64,000 nt of DNA from Comamonadaceae bacterium (GCA_947478725.1 CANJWZ010000014.1:29725-93724); one strand, 5' to 3'; positions 16,806 to 26,096 are shown, counted from the first letter of the stretch. Numbers and translations: made by a program. The notes: generated by a model not told the origin, from the letters alone.

Positions 16806-17543
16806 ATGAGCAAAAAAATAGCGTACGTCACCGGTGGCATGGGCGGCATCGGTACCGCCATCTGCCAGCGCCTGGCCAAAGACGGTTTTACCGTCGTTGC
16901 CGGCTGCGGCCCCACACGTGACCACGCCAAGTGGATTGACGAGCAAAAAGCCCTTGGTCATACCTTCTACGCCTCTGTCGGCAATGTCGGAGAATGGGAA
17001 TCCACAGTCGCAGCATTCGCCAAGGTCAAGGCTGAACACGGTCCGGTCAGCGTGCTGGTCAACAACGCCGGCATCACGCGCGACGGCCAGTTCCGCAAAA
17101 TGAGCAAAGCCGACTGGGACGCCGTGATTTCCACCAACCTGAACAGCATGTTCAATGTGACCAAGCAGGTGATCGAAGACATGATCACCGCCAACTTTGG
17201 CCGCATCATCAACATCAGCTCGGTCAACGGCCAAAAAGGCCAGTTCGGCCAGGTCAACTACTCAACAGCCAAGGCCGGTTTGCACGGTTTCACTATGGCG
17301 CTGGCTCAAGAAGTCGCCGCCAAAGGCGTGACCGTCAACACCGTTAGCCCCGGCTACATTGGCACCGACATGGTCAAAGCCATTCGCCCTGACGTGCTGG
17401 AAAAAATCGTTTCGGGTGTGCCTGCCAAGCGCCTGGGCCAGCCGGAAGAAATCGCTTCCATCATTTCATGGATCGCTTCTGAAGAAGGCGGCTATGCCAC
17501 CGGCGCAGACTTCTCGCTCAATGGTGGTTTGCACATGGGTTGA
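16806..17543 (+). CDS. phaB: Acetoacetyl-CoA reductase
   Basis: A 245-residue SDR that reduces acetoacetyl-CoA to (R)-3-hydroxybutyryl-CoA with NADPH. Visible are the cofactor loop TGGMGGIG at 9-16, NNAG at 86-89, Ser139 and the Tyr152/Lys156 pair in YSTAK. The C-terminus GADFSLNGGLHMG is typical of PhaB. It is the third gene of the PHB operon and is followed by a strong terminator. Confidence 0.95.
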   Translation: MSKKIAYVTGGMGGIGTAICQRLAKDGFTVVAGCGPTRDHAKWIDEQKALGHTFYASVGNVGEWESTVAAFAKVKAEHGPVSVLVNNAGITRDGQFRKMSKADWDAVISTNLNSMFNVTKQVIEDMITANFGRIINISSVNGQKGQFGQVNYSTAKAGLHGFTMALAQEVAAKGVTVNTVSPGYIGTDMVKAIRPDVLEKIVSGVPAKRLGQPEEIASIISWIASEEGGYATGADFSLNGGLHMG

Positions 17544-17568
17544 CCGCGTGTCTGCCGTTTCGTCAAAG

Positions 17569-17589
17569 ACCCGCTTCGGCGGGTTTTTT
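17569..17589 (+). terminator. Rho-independent terminator of the pha operon
   Basis: ACCCGC, loop TTCG, GCGGGT and a run of T 26 bp after the phaB stop. Confidence 0.85.
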
Positions 17590-17671
17590 GTGGACGATCA
17601 AGACGTTTGATGGATGCACGGGATCACTTGCGCATAAAGTCAGCCCATCCATATTGAAAAAGGAATCAGAA

Positions 17672-18217
17672 ATGCCAGTTATCTCAGTCACCTTATTGCC
17701 CGGTTATCCAACCGACGTGCAAGAGCGATTGGTTCAAAGACTTGCAACTGCCGCTCGCTCAGTGATTTCAGCCGCTCCCGCTGGAACGACTGTTTTTGTC
17801 AATGAAGCCAGCACCTATCAGCGCGACAGCAAGGTTTTCACGAAGGGCGGGCCATCCAGACCCGTTGCATCAGAACTGGTGCGTTCTTTTTTAATGTTGA
17901 TGCAAGAAAGAAATTTGGAAAAAGCTAAATCGTTTTTAGCGCCTCATTTTTCGATGTGCTTTCCAACGGGTGTGCGAATGACCCAATTGCATGAAGTGGT
18001 TCAGTGGGGACAATCGCGCTACAAAAGCATCGAAAAAACGTTTGAAACGACAGATGAATGCTGGACCGGCGAGGGCGCCGTCGTTTACTGTTCAGGAACT
18101 TTAAGTGGCGTTTTTAACGACGAGACGCCATTTGAAAACATACGATTTATCGACCGCTTTGAGGTCGTCGATGGGCTTATCGCCAAGCAAGATGTCTGGA
18201 ACGACTTACGAGTTTAA
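17672..18217 (+). CDS. Tautomerase-like/SnoaL-like two-domain protein
   Basis: A 181-residue protein with two parts. Residues 1-60 begin MPVISVTLLPGYPTDVQE, like a 4-oxalocrotonate tautomerase protomer with the N-terminal proline that serves as catalytic base after Met removal. Residues about 68-181 look like a SnoaL/NTF2-like cone (VRSFLMLMQERNLEKAKSFL, later FIDRFEVVDGLIAKQDVWND). The start has an AAAAGGAA ribosome-binding site. It is separated from phaB by a terminator and stands alone. A fused isomerase or hydratase role is inferred; no substrate is suggested by the neighbours. Confidence 0.72.
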   Translation: MPVISVTLLPGYPTDVQERLVQRLATAARSVISAAPAGTTVFVNEASTYQRDSKVFTKGGPSRPVASELVRSFLMLMQERNLEKAKSFLAPHFSMCFPTGVRMTQLHEVVQWGQSRYKSIEKTFETTDECWTGEGAVVYCSGTLSGVFNDETPFENIRFIDRFEVVDGLIAKQDVWNDLRV

Positions 18218-18345
18218 ATTTCTCAAATCCTGAGGTTGTTGACATCCACCCTCTTGGCAAGATCAACCAGTTTAAGGTGAGGATGGTCCCATCCAGGCAC
18301 GACTGGCACTTCGATACCCCAGTAAAAGTGCGTGTGCCGTGGTTT

Positions 18346-18543
18346 TCATGCCGCAACGGCGTAGCCCTCTTCGGCGATGGCCTGGCTCAACTTCTCGCGG
18401 GTCTGGCTGGACTGCACTTGCACCTTGTTGGCAGTGCGGTCTATCGTGACCTCGGCCTGCGGGTCAAGCTGCTTGACGGCGCGGGTCACGGCTTTTTCGC
18501 AGTGGCCGCAGGTCATGCCGGTGACGGTAAATGTCTGCATCAT
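18346..18543 (-). CDS. copZ: Copper chaperone, CopZ-like heavy-metal-associated protein
   Basis: A 65-residue single HMA domain with the metal-binding motif GMTCGHCEKAV near the N-terminus, carrying Cu(I) in the cytoplasm to the exporting ATPase. The start is ATGATG at 18540-18543 with an AGGAA site upstream; longer in-frame starts are less likely. It is divergent from copA and has its own CueR-like operator. Confidence 0.88.
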   Translation of the reverse strand: MMQTFTVTGMTCGHCEKAVTRAVKQLDPQAEVTIDRTANKVQVQSSQTREKLSQAIAEEGYAVAA

Positions 18544-18583
18544 GTGAAATTCCTGTGTATGAGTTAAAAGGTCGACATGTAAA

Positions 18584-18619
18584 AGCATAGCTTGAACCTT
18601 GCCACCTCGGGAAGGTCAA
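18584..18619 (-). promoter_or_regulatory. CueR-like operator/promoter of copZ
   Basis: The dyad ACCTTGCC-N5-GGGAAGGT (18596-18616) lies in a 19-bp spacer between a minus-strand -35 TTGACC (18614-18619) and a poor -10 (18589-18594); the TATGCT at 18584-18589 is an alternative. The long spacer with a central dyad is the MerR/CueR promoter design, known to respond to Cu(I). Confidence 0.7.
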
Positions 18620-18668
18620 GCGCCTCGCATACGCTATTCTTCGCTGTCAGCTTGATGTGCATCAATGC

Positions 18669-18699
18669 TTTACCTTGCCAACATGGGAAGGATGAGGCT
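18669..18699 (+). promoter_or_regulatory. CueR-like operator/promoter of copA
   Basis: A second dyad, ACCTTGCC-N5-GGGAAGGA (18672-18692), nearly identical to the copZ one, sits between TTTACC (18669-18674) and GAGGCT (18694-18699) with a 19-bp spacer. Transcription would begin at about 18706, the second in-frame ATG of copA, so the message may be leaderless. A palindrome, TTGATG-N2-CATCAA, lies just upstream (18652-18665). Confidence 0.65.
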
Positions 18700-20922
18700 A
18701 TGACCATGACCACTGCCGCAATACCCCCGACATCCGCCGCCCCGCTCGACATTGGCATTGGCGGCATGACCTGCGCGTCGTGCGTGGCCCGGGTTGAAAG
18801 AGCCCTGAAAAAAGTACCCGGCGTGCAAACTGTCGCGGTGAATCTGGCCACCGAATCTGCTCGCATTGTCTATGCGCCTGGCGATCAGATGCCAGCACGT
18901 TTGCGCCGCGCTGTGCGTGATGCAGGCTACGAGCCGCGTGCCGCCAGCGCCGCCATTGACGCGCCAGACCTGTCGCCCTGGGCTGGTTTTATGCCGGTGG
19001 GTATGGGGCTGGCCCTGTCGCTGCCGCTGGTGTTACCCATGTTGGCCGAGTTGTTTGGCAAGCACTGGATGCTGCCGCCACTGTGGCAGTTTTTACTGGC
19101 GACGCCAGTGCAGTTTGTGCTGGGCGCACGCTTTTACAAAGTCGCCTGGGGCGCCGTCAAAGCCATGACGGGCAACATGGACCTGCTGGTGGCGCTGGGC
19201 ACCACGGCCGGTTGGGCGCTGTCGATGTGGCTGTGGCTGACGGCTGAATCCGGTGACATGCTGCACCTGTACTTTGAAGGCTCGGCCATCGTCATCACAC
19301 TGGTGCTGCTGGGCAAATGGCTGGAGGCACGCGCCAAGCGGCAAACCACATCGGCCATCAGGGCGCTGCATGCACTGCGGCCCGACATGGCGCATGTGCT
19401 GGGTGCTGACGGCGAGTTTGATGTCCCGGTGGCTGAAGTGCTGGTGAATGACCAGTTGGTCGTCAAGCCCGGCGAAAGATTCCCCGTCGATGGCACGCTG
19501 CTGGAAGGCCACACCCAGGTCGATGAGGCCATGCTGACAGGCGAGCCGCTGCCGGTCACCAAAGACATCGGCGGCCCGCTGACGGGTGGCTCCATCAACG
19601 GTGATGGCCGGGTGGTGATGCGGGTCAGCGCGGTGGGCAGCGCCACCGTTCTGGCGCACATCATTGCGCTGGTGGAAGACGCGCAAGCCGCCAAAGCGCC
19701 GATTCAGCGCCTGGTGGACCAGGTCAGTGCCGTGTTTGTGCCGGTGGTGCTGGTGATTGCAGGTGCCACGCTGCTGGGCTGGTGGCTGACGGGCCATGCG
19801 TTTGAGCTGGCACTGATTCATGCGGTGGCTGTGCTGGTCATTGCCTGCCCCTGCGCGCTGGGTCTGGCCACGCCGGCCGCCATCATGGCGGGCACCGGGG
19901 TAGCCGCCAAAAACGGCATTTTGATCAAAGACGCGCAGGCCCTTGAGATAGCGCACAAGGTCGATGTGGTGGCCTTTGACAAAACCGGCACGCTGACCGT
20001 GGGCCAACCCAAGCTGACAGAGTGGGTCGTGTTGCCGGAGATGAACGAGCCAGATGTGCAGCGCATCGCCGCCAGCCTGCAAGGCGGCAGCGAACACCCG
20101 CTGGCCAAAGCCGTTGTGAATGACGCCAAACAAAAAGCAGTGGCGATTGAGCTGCCGACCCAAGTCAGCGCGGTACCGGGCCGGGGTACCGAGGGCAGCG
20201 TGGGTGCACGCAGCTTTTTAATCGGCAGCCTGCGCTGGATGGCTGAGCTGAAAGTTGACATGAGCGCCGTGGCCACCCAGGCCGCAGCACTGCAAGGGCA
20301 GGGCGCGACCGTGTCGGCCATGGCCGAGCGCACGCCCACTGGCCTGGTGCTGCGCGCGCTGATGGCCTTTGGCGACCTACCCAAGCCGGGTGCGAAAGAG
20401 GCGCTGGCCGCCTTGCGTGCACGTGGCATCAAAACCGTGATGATTTCAGGAGACAACCGGGGCGCGGCCGAGGCCATGGCACGCCGCCTGGGCTTGCGGC
20501 CAGAGGCTGGCGAAGTGATGGCCGAGGTGCTGCCAGGCGACAAAGTGGCCATGGTTGTGAAACTGAAGGAAGGTGGCAAGACAGTCGCCATGGTGGGTGA
20601 CGGCGTGAACGACGCGCCCGCATTGGCCGCGGCAGACGTTGGCATGGCCATGGGCAGCGGAACCGACGTCGCCATGCACGCCGCAGGCATCACGCTGATG
20701 CGCGGTGACCCGCTGCTGGTGGCCGCCGCCCTTGATATTTCAGCCCGCACCGTTGCCAAAATCAGGCAAAACCTGTTTTGGGCCTTTGCCTACAACGCTC
20801 CCGGCATACCGCTCGCCGCACTGGGCTTTCTGAACCCGGTATTGGCAGGTGCTGCCATGGCCATGAGCTCTGTCAGCGTCATGAGCAATGCGCTGCTGCT
20901 CAAGCGCTGGAAGCCCAAGTGA
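18700..20922 (+). CDS. copA: Cu(I)-exporting P1B-type ATPase
   Basis: A 740-residue inner-membrane copper exporter. An N-terminal HMA domain has GMTCASC (Cys25, Cys28). The membrane CPC motif is at Cys383/Cys385, the phosphorylated Asp at 427 in DKTGTLT, MLTGEP lies in the actuator domain, GSEHPLAKAV in the nucleotide domain and GDGVNDAPAL in the hinge. It is divergent from copZ; together they form a copper-efflux unit. No cueR gene is in the window. ATG 18706 could be the actual start if the message is leaderless. Confidence 0.94.
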   Translation: MTMTTAAIPPTSAAPLDIGIGGMTCASCVARVERALKKVPGVQTVAVNLATESARIVYAPGDQMPARLRRAVRDAGYEPRAASAAIDAPDLSPWAGFMPVGMGLALSLPLVLPMLAELFGKHWMLPPLWQFLLATPVQFVLGARFYKVAWGAVKAMTGNMDLLVALGTTAGWALSMWLWLTAESGDMLHLYFEGSAIVITLVLLGKWLEARAKRQTTSAIRALHALRPDMAHVLGADGEFDVPVAEVLVNDQLVVKPGERFPVDGTLLEGHTQVDEAMLTGEPLPVTKDIGGPLTGGSINGDGRVVMRVSAVGSATVLAHIIALVEDAQAAKAPIQRLVDQVSAVFVPVVLVIAGATLLGWWLTGHAFELALIHAVAVLVIACPCALGLATPAAIMAGTGVAAKNGILIKDAQALEIAHKVDVVAFDKTGTLTVGQPKLTEWVVLPEMNEPDVQRIAASLQGGSEHPLAKAVVNDAKQKAVAIELPTQVSAVPGRGTEGSVGARSFLIGSLRWMAELKVDMSAVATQAAALQGQGATVSAMAERTPTGLVLRALMAFGDLPKPGAKEALAALRARGIKTVMISGDNRGAAEAMARRLGLRPEAGEVMAEVLPGDKVAMVVKLKEGGKTVAMVGDGVNDAPALAAADVGMAMGSGTDVAMHAAGITLMRGDPLLVAAALDISARTVAKIRQNLFWAFAYNAPGIPLAALGFLNPVLAGAAMAMSSVSVMSNALLLKRWKPK

Positions 20923-20931
20923 GCTTGATTT

Positions 20932-20996
20932 GCTATGAATTAATGAGCGTATTGCCCTTGTATTCATTGGCTTTTTGGCCTGAATAACATCTTTAA
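20932..20996 (+). repeat. Interspersed hairpin repeat after copA
   Basis: Reads GCTATGAATTAATGAGC, then TTGCCCTTGTATTCATTGG and CTTTTTGGCC on the plus strand, aligning with the other copies; the stems are imperfect, so it looks degraded. Confidence 0.6.
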
Positions 20997-21221
20997 ACGG
21001 CTCAAAAATCCAAAGCGCGATCGACGAGCGCCTGTCATCACTTGTTGTGCGTCTCAAGACGGCAAAGGCTGCCCCCTGTGTCCTACAGCCAAAGCGTTGG
21101 CCGACATCTGCGCTGAACCCGTACTTTGGACGTGGGGCGTTGAAGGCATTGGCCGTCCAGCGACACGAAAAGACAAACGCAAACAAACTGGCAAACGAAC
21201 ACGGACACAAAGAACGTCATC

Positions 21222-21360
21222 GTGAAAGCAAATGCCCTGATCAAATCGATGCTGCCGCAGGTGCCTTGGCGGTGAGTAGCGCATCGTTTGCTCAGGTCAC
21301 ATTATTCCAAGACAACAACTTTCGGGACTCGGCCCTTATCACCCAACGGGAGGTGTGTGA
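21222..21360 (+). pseudogene. Remnant of a secreted beta/gamma-crystallin-like protein
   Basis: A GTG-initiated segment reads VKANALIKSM; after a frame change around 21250 it continues AAAGALAVSSASFAQVTLFQ and DNNFRDSA, like a signal peptide followed by the first strand of a beta/gamma-crystallin (peptidase-inhibitor I36) domain. The rest of the domain is missing. The remaining DNA between copA and the acyl-CoA dehydrogenase gene (20997-21221) holds nothing I recognise. Confidence 0.35.
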
Positions 21361-21363
21361 TGG

Positions 21364-22599
21364 TCAGCGCTTTTCGGGCAGCAGCAGGTGCCGCGCCAGC
21401 TCCAGCTTGGCAATCGATGCGCGGTGCACCTCGTCAGGGCCGTCGGCCAGTCGAAGGGTGCGCTGGTGCGCGTAGGCGTAGGCCAGCGGAAAGTCGTCTG
21501 ACACACCGCCGCCGCCATGGGCCTGGATGGCCCAGTCGATGATCTGGCAGGCCATGTTGGGGGCCACGACCTTGATCATGGCGATTTCGGCTTTGGCGAC
21601 CTTGTTGCCGACCGTGTCCATCATGTAAGCGGCTTTCAGGGTCAGCAGGCGGGCCTGCTCGATCATGATGCGGGACTCGGCAATGCGCTCGTGCCACACA
21701 GACTGGCTGGCAATGGGTTTGCCAAACGCCACCCGGCTGGTCAGGCGTTTGCACATCAGCTCAAGCGCGCGCTCGGCGCTGCCGATGGTGCGCATGCAGT
21801 GGTGGATGCGTCCGGGGCCAAGGCGGCCTTGGGCGATCTCAAAGCCGCGGCCCTCGCCCAGCAGCATGTTGTCAGCGGGCACACGAACGTTTTTCAAACG
21901 CACTTCCATGTGGCCGTGCGGCGCGTCGTCGTAGCCGAAAACAGTGAGCGGGCGAATCACGGTGATGCCGGGGGTGTTGGCGGGCACCAAGATCATCGAC
22001 TGCTGCTCGTGGCGGCCTGCGTCAGGGTTGGTTTTGCCCATCACGATGTAAATCGCGCAGCGTGGGTCGCCCGCACCCGACGACCACCACTTCAGGCCGT
22101 TGAGCACATAGTCGTCGCCGTCCCGTTCGATGCGGCATTGCACGTTGGTCGCGTCTGACGAAGCAACCTCGGGTTCGGTCATCAAAAACGCCGAACGAAT
22201 CTCGCCGCGCAGCAGCGGGTCCAGCCACTGGTCTTTGTTGGCCTCGGAGCCGTAACGCGCAATGGTTTCCATGTTGCCAGTGTCGGGGGCCGAGCAGTTG
22301 AACACTTCGGCCGCAAAGGGCACCCGGCCCATGATCTCGCACAGCGGTGCGTATTCGAGGTTGCTCAGGCCTTCGGGCGCGCGCGGCGAATGTGGCAAAA
22401 ACAGGTTCCACAGGCCAGCCGCTTTGGCCTTGGGTTTGAGCTCTTCAATGATGGCCGTCGGAACCCAGGCGTTGCCTTTGGCGCGGTTCTCGGCAATTTC
22501 TTTGAAAAAGCGCGCCTCGTTTGGGTAAATGTGCGCGTCCATGAAGGCCAGCAAGCGGGCCTGCATTTGTTGTACTTTGGGGGTGAAATTGAAATCCAT
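21364..22599 (-). CDS. Acyl-CoA dehydrogenase, ACAD10/11-like
   Basis: A 411-residue flavoprotein dehydrogenase. Visible are [18 protein letters not shown] in the middle domain (FAD/substrate site), [20 protein letters not shown] and the C-terminal [33 protein letters not shown] block. It directly follows an APH-type kinase gene, the pairing that in eukaryotic ACAD10/ACAD11 is a single polypeptide and in bacteria (LvaA/LvaC) handles 4-hydroxyacyl-CoAs. The ribosome-binding site AGGAGA is preceded by an unusual T-rich direct-repeat leader. Confidence 0.88.
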   Translation of the reverse strand: MDFNFTPKVQQMQARLLAFMDAHIYPNEARFFKEIAENRAKGNAWVPTAIIEELKPKAKAAGLWNLFLPHSPRAPEGLSNLEYAPLCEIMGRVPFAAEVFNCSAPDTGNMETIARYGSEANKDQWLDPLLRGEIRSAFLMTEPEVASSDATNVQCRIERDGDDYVLNGLKWWSSGAGDPRCAIYIVMGKTNPDAGRHEQQSMILVPANTPGITVIRPLTVFGYDDAPHGHMEVRLKNVRVPADNMLLGEGRGFEIAQGRLGPGRIHHCMRTIGSAERALELMCKRLTSRVAFGKPIASQSVWHERIAESRIMIEQARLLTLKAAYMMDTVGNKVAKAEIAMIKVVAPNMACQIIDWAIQAHGGGGVSDDFPLAYAYAHQRTLRLADGPDEVHRASIAKLELARHLLLPEKR

Positions 22600-22606
22600 G
22601 CTGTCT

Positions 22607-22640
22607 CCTAAAAAATCTAAAAAATCTAAAAAAGTCTAAA
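22607..22640. repeat. Short A/T-rich tandem repeat
   Basis: Three near-copies of TAAAAAATCT in tandem between the kinase and dehydrogenase genes, forming a T-rich leader for the latter on the minus strand. Confidence 0.6.
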
Positions 22641-22642
22641 TA

Positions 22643-23734
22643 TCAAGCGCCGCTTTGAACGGCAAAGCCCCAGGCCATCTTGGCCAGCACAGGCGCACCG
22701 GCGGCCGAACTGACAGCCTGCGCACTCGACGCCGTTCCAGCCTCGACCCGCTTGGCAATGCCTTGCAAAATAGCCGCCAGCCGGAACAGGTTGTACGCAA
22801 GGTAAAAGTTCCAGTCCGCCTTGAGCGCCTCGGGTGTGGTGATGCCGGTGCGTTCGCAATAGGTGGCGATGTACTGCGCCTCCGTCGGTATGCCCAGCGC
22901 CGCGATGTCCAGCCCACCGATGCCGCGAAACGTACCGGGTGGAATGTGCCAGGCCATGCAGTGATAGCTGAAGTCAGCCAGCGGATGGCCAAGGGTTGAC
23001 AGCTCCCAGTCCAGCACCGCCAGCACGCGTGGTTCGTTAGGGTGAAACATCAGGTTGTCGAGCCTGAAGTCGCCATGCACGATGCTGGTCATGGCTTCGT
23101 CGCGCGCCGTCAGCGGGATATTGGCCGGCAGCCAGGCCATGAGCTGGTCCATCTCGGGGATGGGTCGGGTGATGGAGGCGTTGTACTGCTTGCTCCAGCG
23201 GCCGATCTGGCGCTCAAAATAATTGCCGGGTTTGCCATAGTCAGCCAGCCCGCGTTCAGCAAACTTGACGCTGTGCAGGGCGCTGATGACGCGGTTCATC
23301 TCGTCATAAATCTCGCCGCGCTGCGCCTTGGTCATGCCGGGCAGGGACTGGTCCCACAGCACCCGGCCTGCAACGAATTCCATCACGTAAAACATGCGGC
23401 CAATGATGGCTTCGTCCTCGCACAGGCAATGCATTTTGGCCACCGGCACAGCGGTGCCCTGCAGCCCGCGCATGACCTTGAACTCACGCTCGACCGCATG
23501 GGCTGAGGGCAGCAGCTTGGCCACCGGGCCGGGCTTGGCGCGCATCACATACGACTGACTGGGCGTGATGAGCTTGTAAGTTGGGTTGGACTGGCCGCCT
23601 TTGAAAATTTCAACCTGCAACGGGCCTTTGAAGCCTGGCAGGTGCTGGTCGAGGTAGGTCGTCAAAGCGCCGATGTCAAAAGCGTGCTGCGCCGTGACGC
23701 CGCGTGTGCCGACAAAATGGTCGAAGTTGCTCAT
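22643..23734 (-). CDS. APH-family phosphotransferase (acyl-CoA kinase-like)
   Basis: A 363-residue protein of the aminoglycoside-phosphotransferase/choline-kinase fold. Visible are the Brenner-type catalytic segment VHGDFRLDNLMFHPN, the metal-binding VLDWELSTLGHPLADFSY and an N-terminal lobe with KGGQSNPTYKL. The association with an acyl-CoA dehydrogenase 43 bp downstream points to phosphorylation of a hydroxyacyl-CoA rather than drug resistance; this is inferred from ACAD10/11 and Lva precedents. Confidence 0.86.
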   Translation of the reverse strand: MSNFDHFVGTRGVTAQHAFDIGALTTYLDQHLPGFKGPLQVEIFKGGQSNPTYKLITPSQSYVMRAKPGPVAKLLPSAHAVEREFKVMRGLQGTAVPVAKMHCLCEDEAIIGRMFYVMEFVAGRVLWDQSLPGMTKAQRGEIYDEMNRVISALHSVKFAERGLADYGKPGNYFERQIGRWSKQYNASITRPIPEMDQLMAWLPANIPLTARDEAMTSIVHGDFRLDNLMFHPNEPRVLAVLDWELSTLGHPLADFSYHCMAWHIPPGTFRGIGGLDIAALGIPTEAQYIATYCERTGITTPEALKADWNFYLAYNLFRLAAILQGIAKRVEAGTASSAQAVSSAAGAPVLAKMAWGFAVQSGA

Positions 23735-23746
23735 GTTTTAGAACGC

Positions 23747-24493
23747 TTAAGTTTTCTCAAGATCGGTTTCTGAAATGCGCAGCAGCGCCTCACGGCTGCG
23801 CACCACCAGGCCCGCGGTTTCAATGCGAATAGCGTCCTCACGCTCCATCGCTTTGAGCTCCTGGTTGACGCGCTGGCGCGACGCGCCCAGCAGTTGCGCC
23901 AGCTCTTCTTGTGCCAATTGCAGGCCAATGCGCACCTCGGCATTGTTTGACAAACTGGGCACGCCGTAGCTGCGCGCCAGGTGCAGCAGCTGCTTGGCCA
24001 AGCGCGCGCGCAGGGGCAGGGTGTTCAAGTCCTCGACCAGGCCAAACAGCTGTCGAATGCGGCGGGCATGCAGACGCAGCATGGCTTCGTACAGTTCGAC
24101 ATGGGTGGCCAAGATTTTGCGAAAGTCGGCTTTGGCGACACACAAAATAGTGGTCTCGCCGTGGGCATAGGCGTCGTGGGTGCGCCGGTCGCCGTCAAAG
24201 ATCGCCACATCGCCAAACCAGATGCCCGGCTCGACATAGGTCAGGGTGATCTGCTTGCCTGATATGGAGGTGGAGCTGACACGCACCGCACCTTTGGCGC
24301 AGGCGACCCATTCCTCGGGGGGGTCGCCCCGGGCGGCAATCAGGTCACCGTCTCGAAACCGTTTGACATAGGCACAGCGCAAGATGTCATGGCGCAGCGA
24401 CGGCGACAAGGACGAGAACCAGCGCCCAGCATTGATCGCTTCGCGTTCTTCGATGGTAAGAATCGGGTCGTCCATGTCGGGGTGGTGTTGCAC
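23747..24493 (-). CDS. Crp/Fnr-family transcriptional regulator
   Basis: A 248-residue regulator. The cyclic-nucleotide-binding-like jelly roll covers about 25-145 (FRDGDLIAARGDPPEEW, then GIWFGDVAIFDGDRRTHDAYA), followed by the dimer helix and a winged helix-turn-helix with LAQEELAQLLGASRQRVNQE near 195-215. The Fnr iron-sulfur cysteines are absent. It is 12 bp upstream of the kinase gene, so it probably controls the ACAD/kinase unit; its effector is unknown. Confidence 0.88.
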   Translation of the reverse strand: MQHHPDMDDPILTIEEREAINAGRWFSSLSPSLRHDILRCAYVKRFRDGDLIAARGDPPEEWVACAKGAVRVSSTSISGKQITLTYVEPGIWFGDVAIFDGDRRTHDAYAHGETTILCVAKADFRKILATHVELYEAMLRLHARRIRQLFGLVEDLNTLPLRARLAKQLLHLARSYGVPSLSNNAEVRIGLQLAQEELAQLLGASRQRVNQELKAMEREDAIRIETAGLVVRSREALLRISETDLEKT

Positions 24494-24658
24494 CTTTGCA
24501 GTTTAAGACCCATTGTCGCTTTAGCGCCAGACGCCGCCGGGTGGCGATGTCGCTTGGGTGTCTGCCCGCCGGGCTGGACAATTCAATGACAGCTTCCTGA
24601 CCAGCGGCGCAGACCTTGTTCCAGGTCGCCCAGGATGACGATGTTGGCGCGTGTCATG

Positions 24659-26038
24659 TTATGGATGTCCGGGCACCGCCAGCGCGACCAGCGCTTTGAC
24701 ATGGGCTGCGTCGCCAACGCCCCAGCAGGCGTTGATCAGTTCACGCGTCCGGCCAGCGCTCAACACCGGGTCGGACAGGCCCTGGAATTTGGCTTCCAGC
24801 TGCGCATCGGTCATGGGGTTTTGAAGTGAGCCAATCGCGTGCTCGACAAACACATGCACGCGGCGGCCATCGAGCAGAACGGCGGTCACATCGGCGCTGG
24901 CTTCGTCAATCGAGTCATCGACCGTGGCCACCACCTTGCGGCGCAGCGCCACCATGTCGGGCCGGGTCACCACCGCGTCTGAAAATTCGTCTTCAGCCGC
25001 ATAGCCAAACGTCAAGCCGGCAGCGCAGCCGTGGTACACGCTGAACTTGGCTTGCAGGCCGTCTTGCGGTTCTTTTTTGCCGGTGAGTTCCAGGACCAGT
25101 GAATGCACTTTCAGCTCAATGCGTTCGATCTGGTCAGGCGTGACGCCCTGTTTGCGCAACTGGGCGCAGGCATCAATGCTGGGGTGAATCACGATGCCGC
25201 AGGCAAACGGTTTGTAGCTGTTAAACGAGATCTCAAAACGCTGGCCCAGCTCGTCGGTGATCTCGTCCCAGGTATTTTTGGTGGAGATGGTTTGCATCAT
25301 GCCGCGCGGGGCTTCCAGGGCCTTGGGGCTGGCGGTAAAACCTTTGCTGGCCAGCAGGGCCGACACCAGGCCCGCACGCGCTGCGCCGCCGGGGTGAAAG
25401 GGCTTGGTCATGGTGCCAAACTGCTCGCGCATGCCAATGGGCTGCGATGCGGCAATGCCCAGCGCCATGGCGGTTTGCTGCACATCGAGCTTGAGCAGGC
25501 GCGCGCAGGCCGCCGCTGCGCCCAGCGTGCCGGTGGAGCCGGTGATGTGCCAGCCGCGGTCGTAATGGTCAGGGTACATGGCGTTGCCAACGCGGCATGA
25601 CACGTCGATGCCAATCACCAGTGCGTCGATGAGCTCGCGGCCCGAATGGCCCAGGTGCTCGGCCATGGCCAAAACGGCAGATGCAACCGGCCCGGCTGGG
25701 TGGATGATGGTTTTGAGGTGGGTGTCGTCAAAGTCAAAAGTGTGCGATGTGATGCCATTGAGCAGCGCTGCGCTGGCCATGTCCACCTTCTCGCGGCGGC
25801 CCAGCACGCTGGCTTGCGGGGCGGGTTGCAGCATGTTGACGGCAGCCAGGGCTGCATCAGCCGCCTCATGGTGTGCGGCACCCACGGCGCAGCCCAGCCA
25901 GTTCATGAAAGTGCGGTGCGCCTCGTGGTCGACCGCGTCGCTCCAGCCTTTGGACGGGTGCGTGGCGACAAAGGTGGCCAGGGTTTGGGTGACGGGCGGG
26001 GCATTGTGATCGGCGGTGACTTGGGTGTTACGGGCCAT
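24659..26038 (-). CDS. MmgE/PrpD family protein
   Basis: A 459-residue member of the MmgE/PrpD family (2-methylcitrate dehydratase and relatives). Visible are WLGCAVGAAHHEAADAAL, FDFDDTHLKTIIHPAGPVAS (conserved HP region) and GMREQFGTMTKPFHPGGAARAG. Outside the methylcitrate cycle these proteins often accompany Bug receptors and CoA-pathway genes in Burkholderiales; here the next gene upstream is a Bug receptor. No prpB/prpC is present, so methylcitrate dehydratase activity is not assumed. Confidence 0.86.
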   Translation of the reverse strand: MARNTQVTADHNAPPVTQTLATFVATHPSKGWSDAVDHEAHRTFMNWLGCAVGAAHHEAADAALAAVNMLQPAPQASVLGRREKVDMASAALLNGITSHTFDFDDTHLKTIIHPAGPVASAVLAMAEHLGHSGRELIDALVIGIDVSCRVGNAMYPDHYDRGWHITGSTGTLGAAAACARLLKLDVQQTAMALGIAASQPIGMREQFGTMTKPFHPGGAARAGLVSALLASKGFTASPKALEAPRGMMQTISTKNTWDEITDELGQRFEISFNSYKPFACGIVIHPSIDACAQLRKQGVTPDQIERIELKVHSLVLELTGKKEPQDGLQAKFSVYHGCAAGLTFGYAAEDEFSDAVVTRPDMVALRRKVVATVDDSIDEASADVTAVLLDGRRVHVFVEHAIGSLQNPMTDAQLEAKFQGLSDPVLSAGRTRELINACWGVGDAAHVKALVALAVPGHP

Positions 26039-26096
26039 GGTTTTGAGTAAGGTTAAGGATGAAAGTGAAAAGGAAATGAGATTACGCTGGGGAAAC

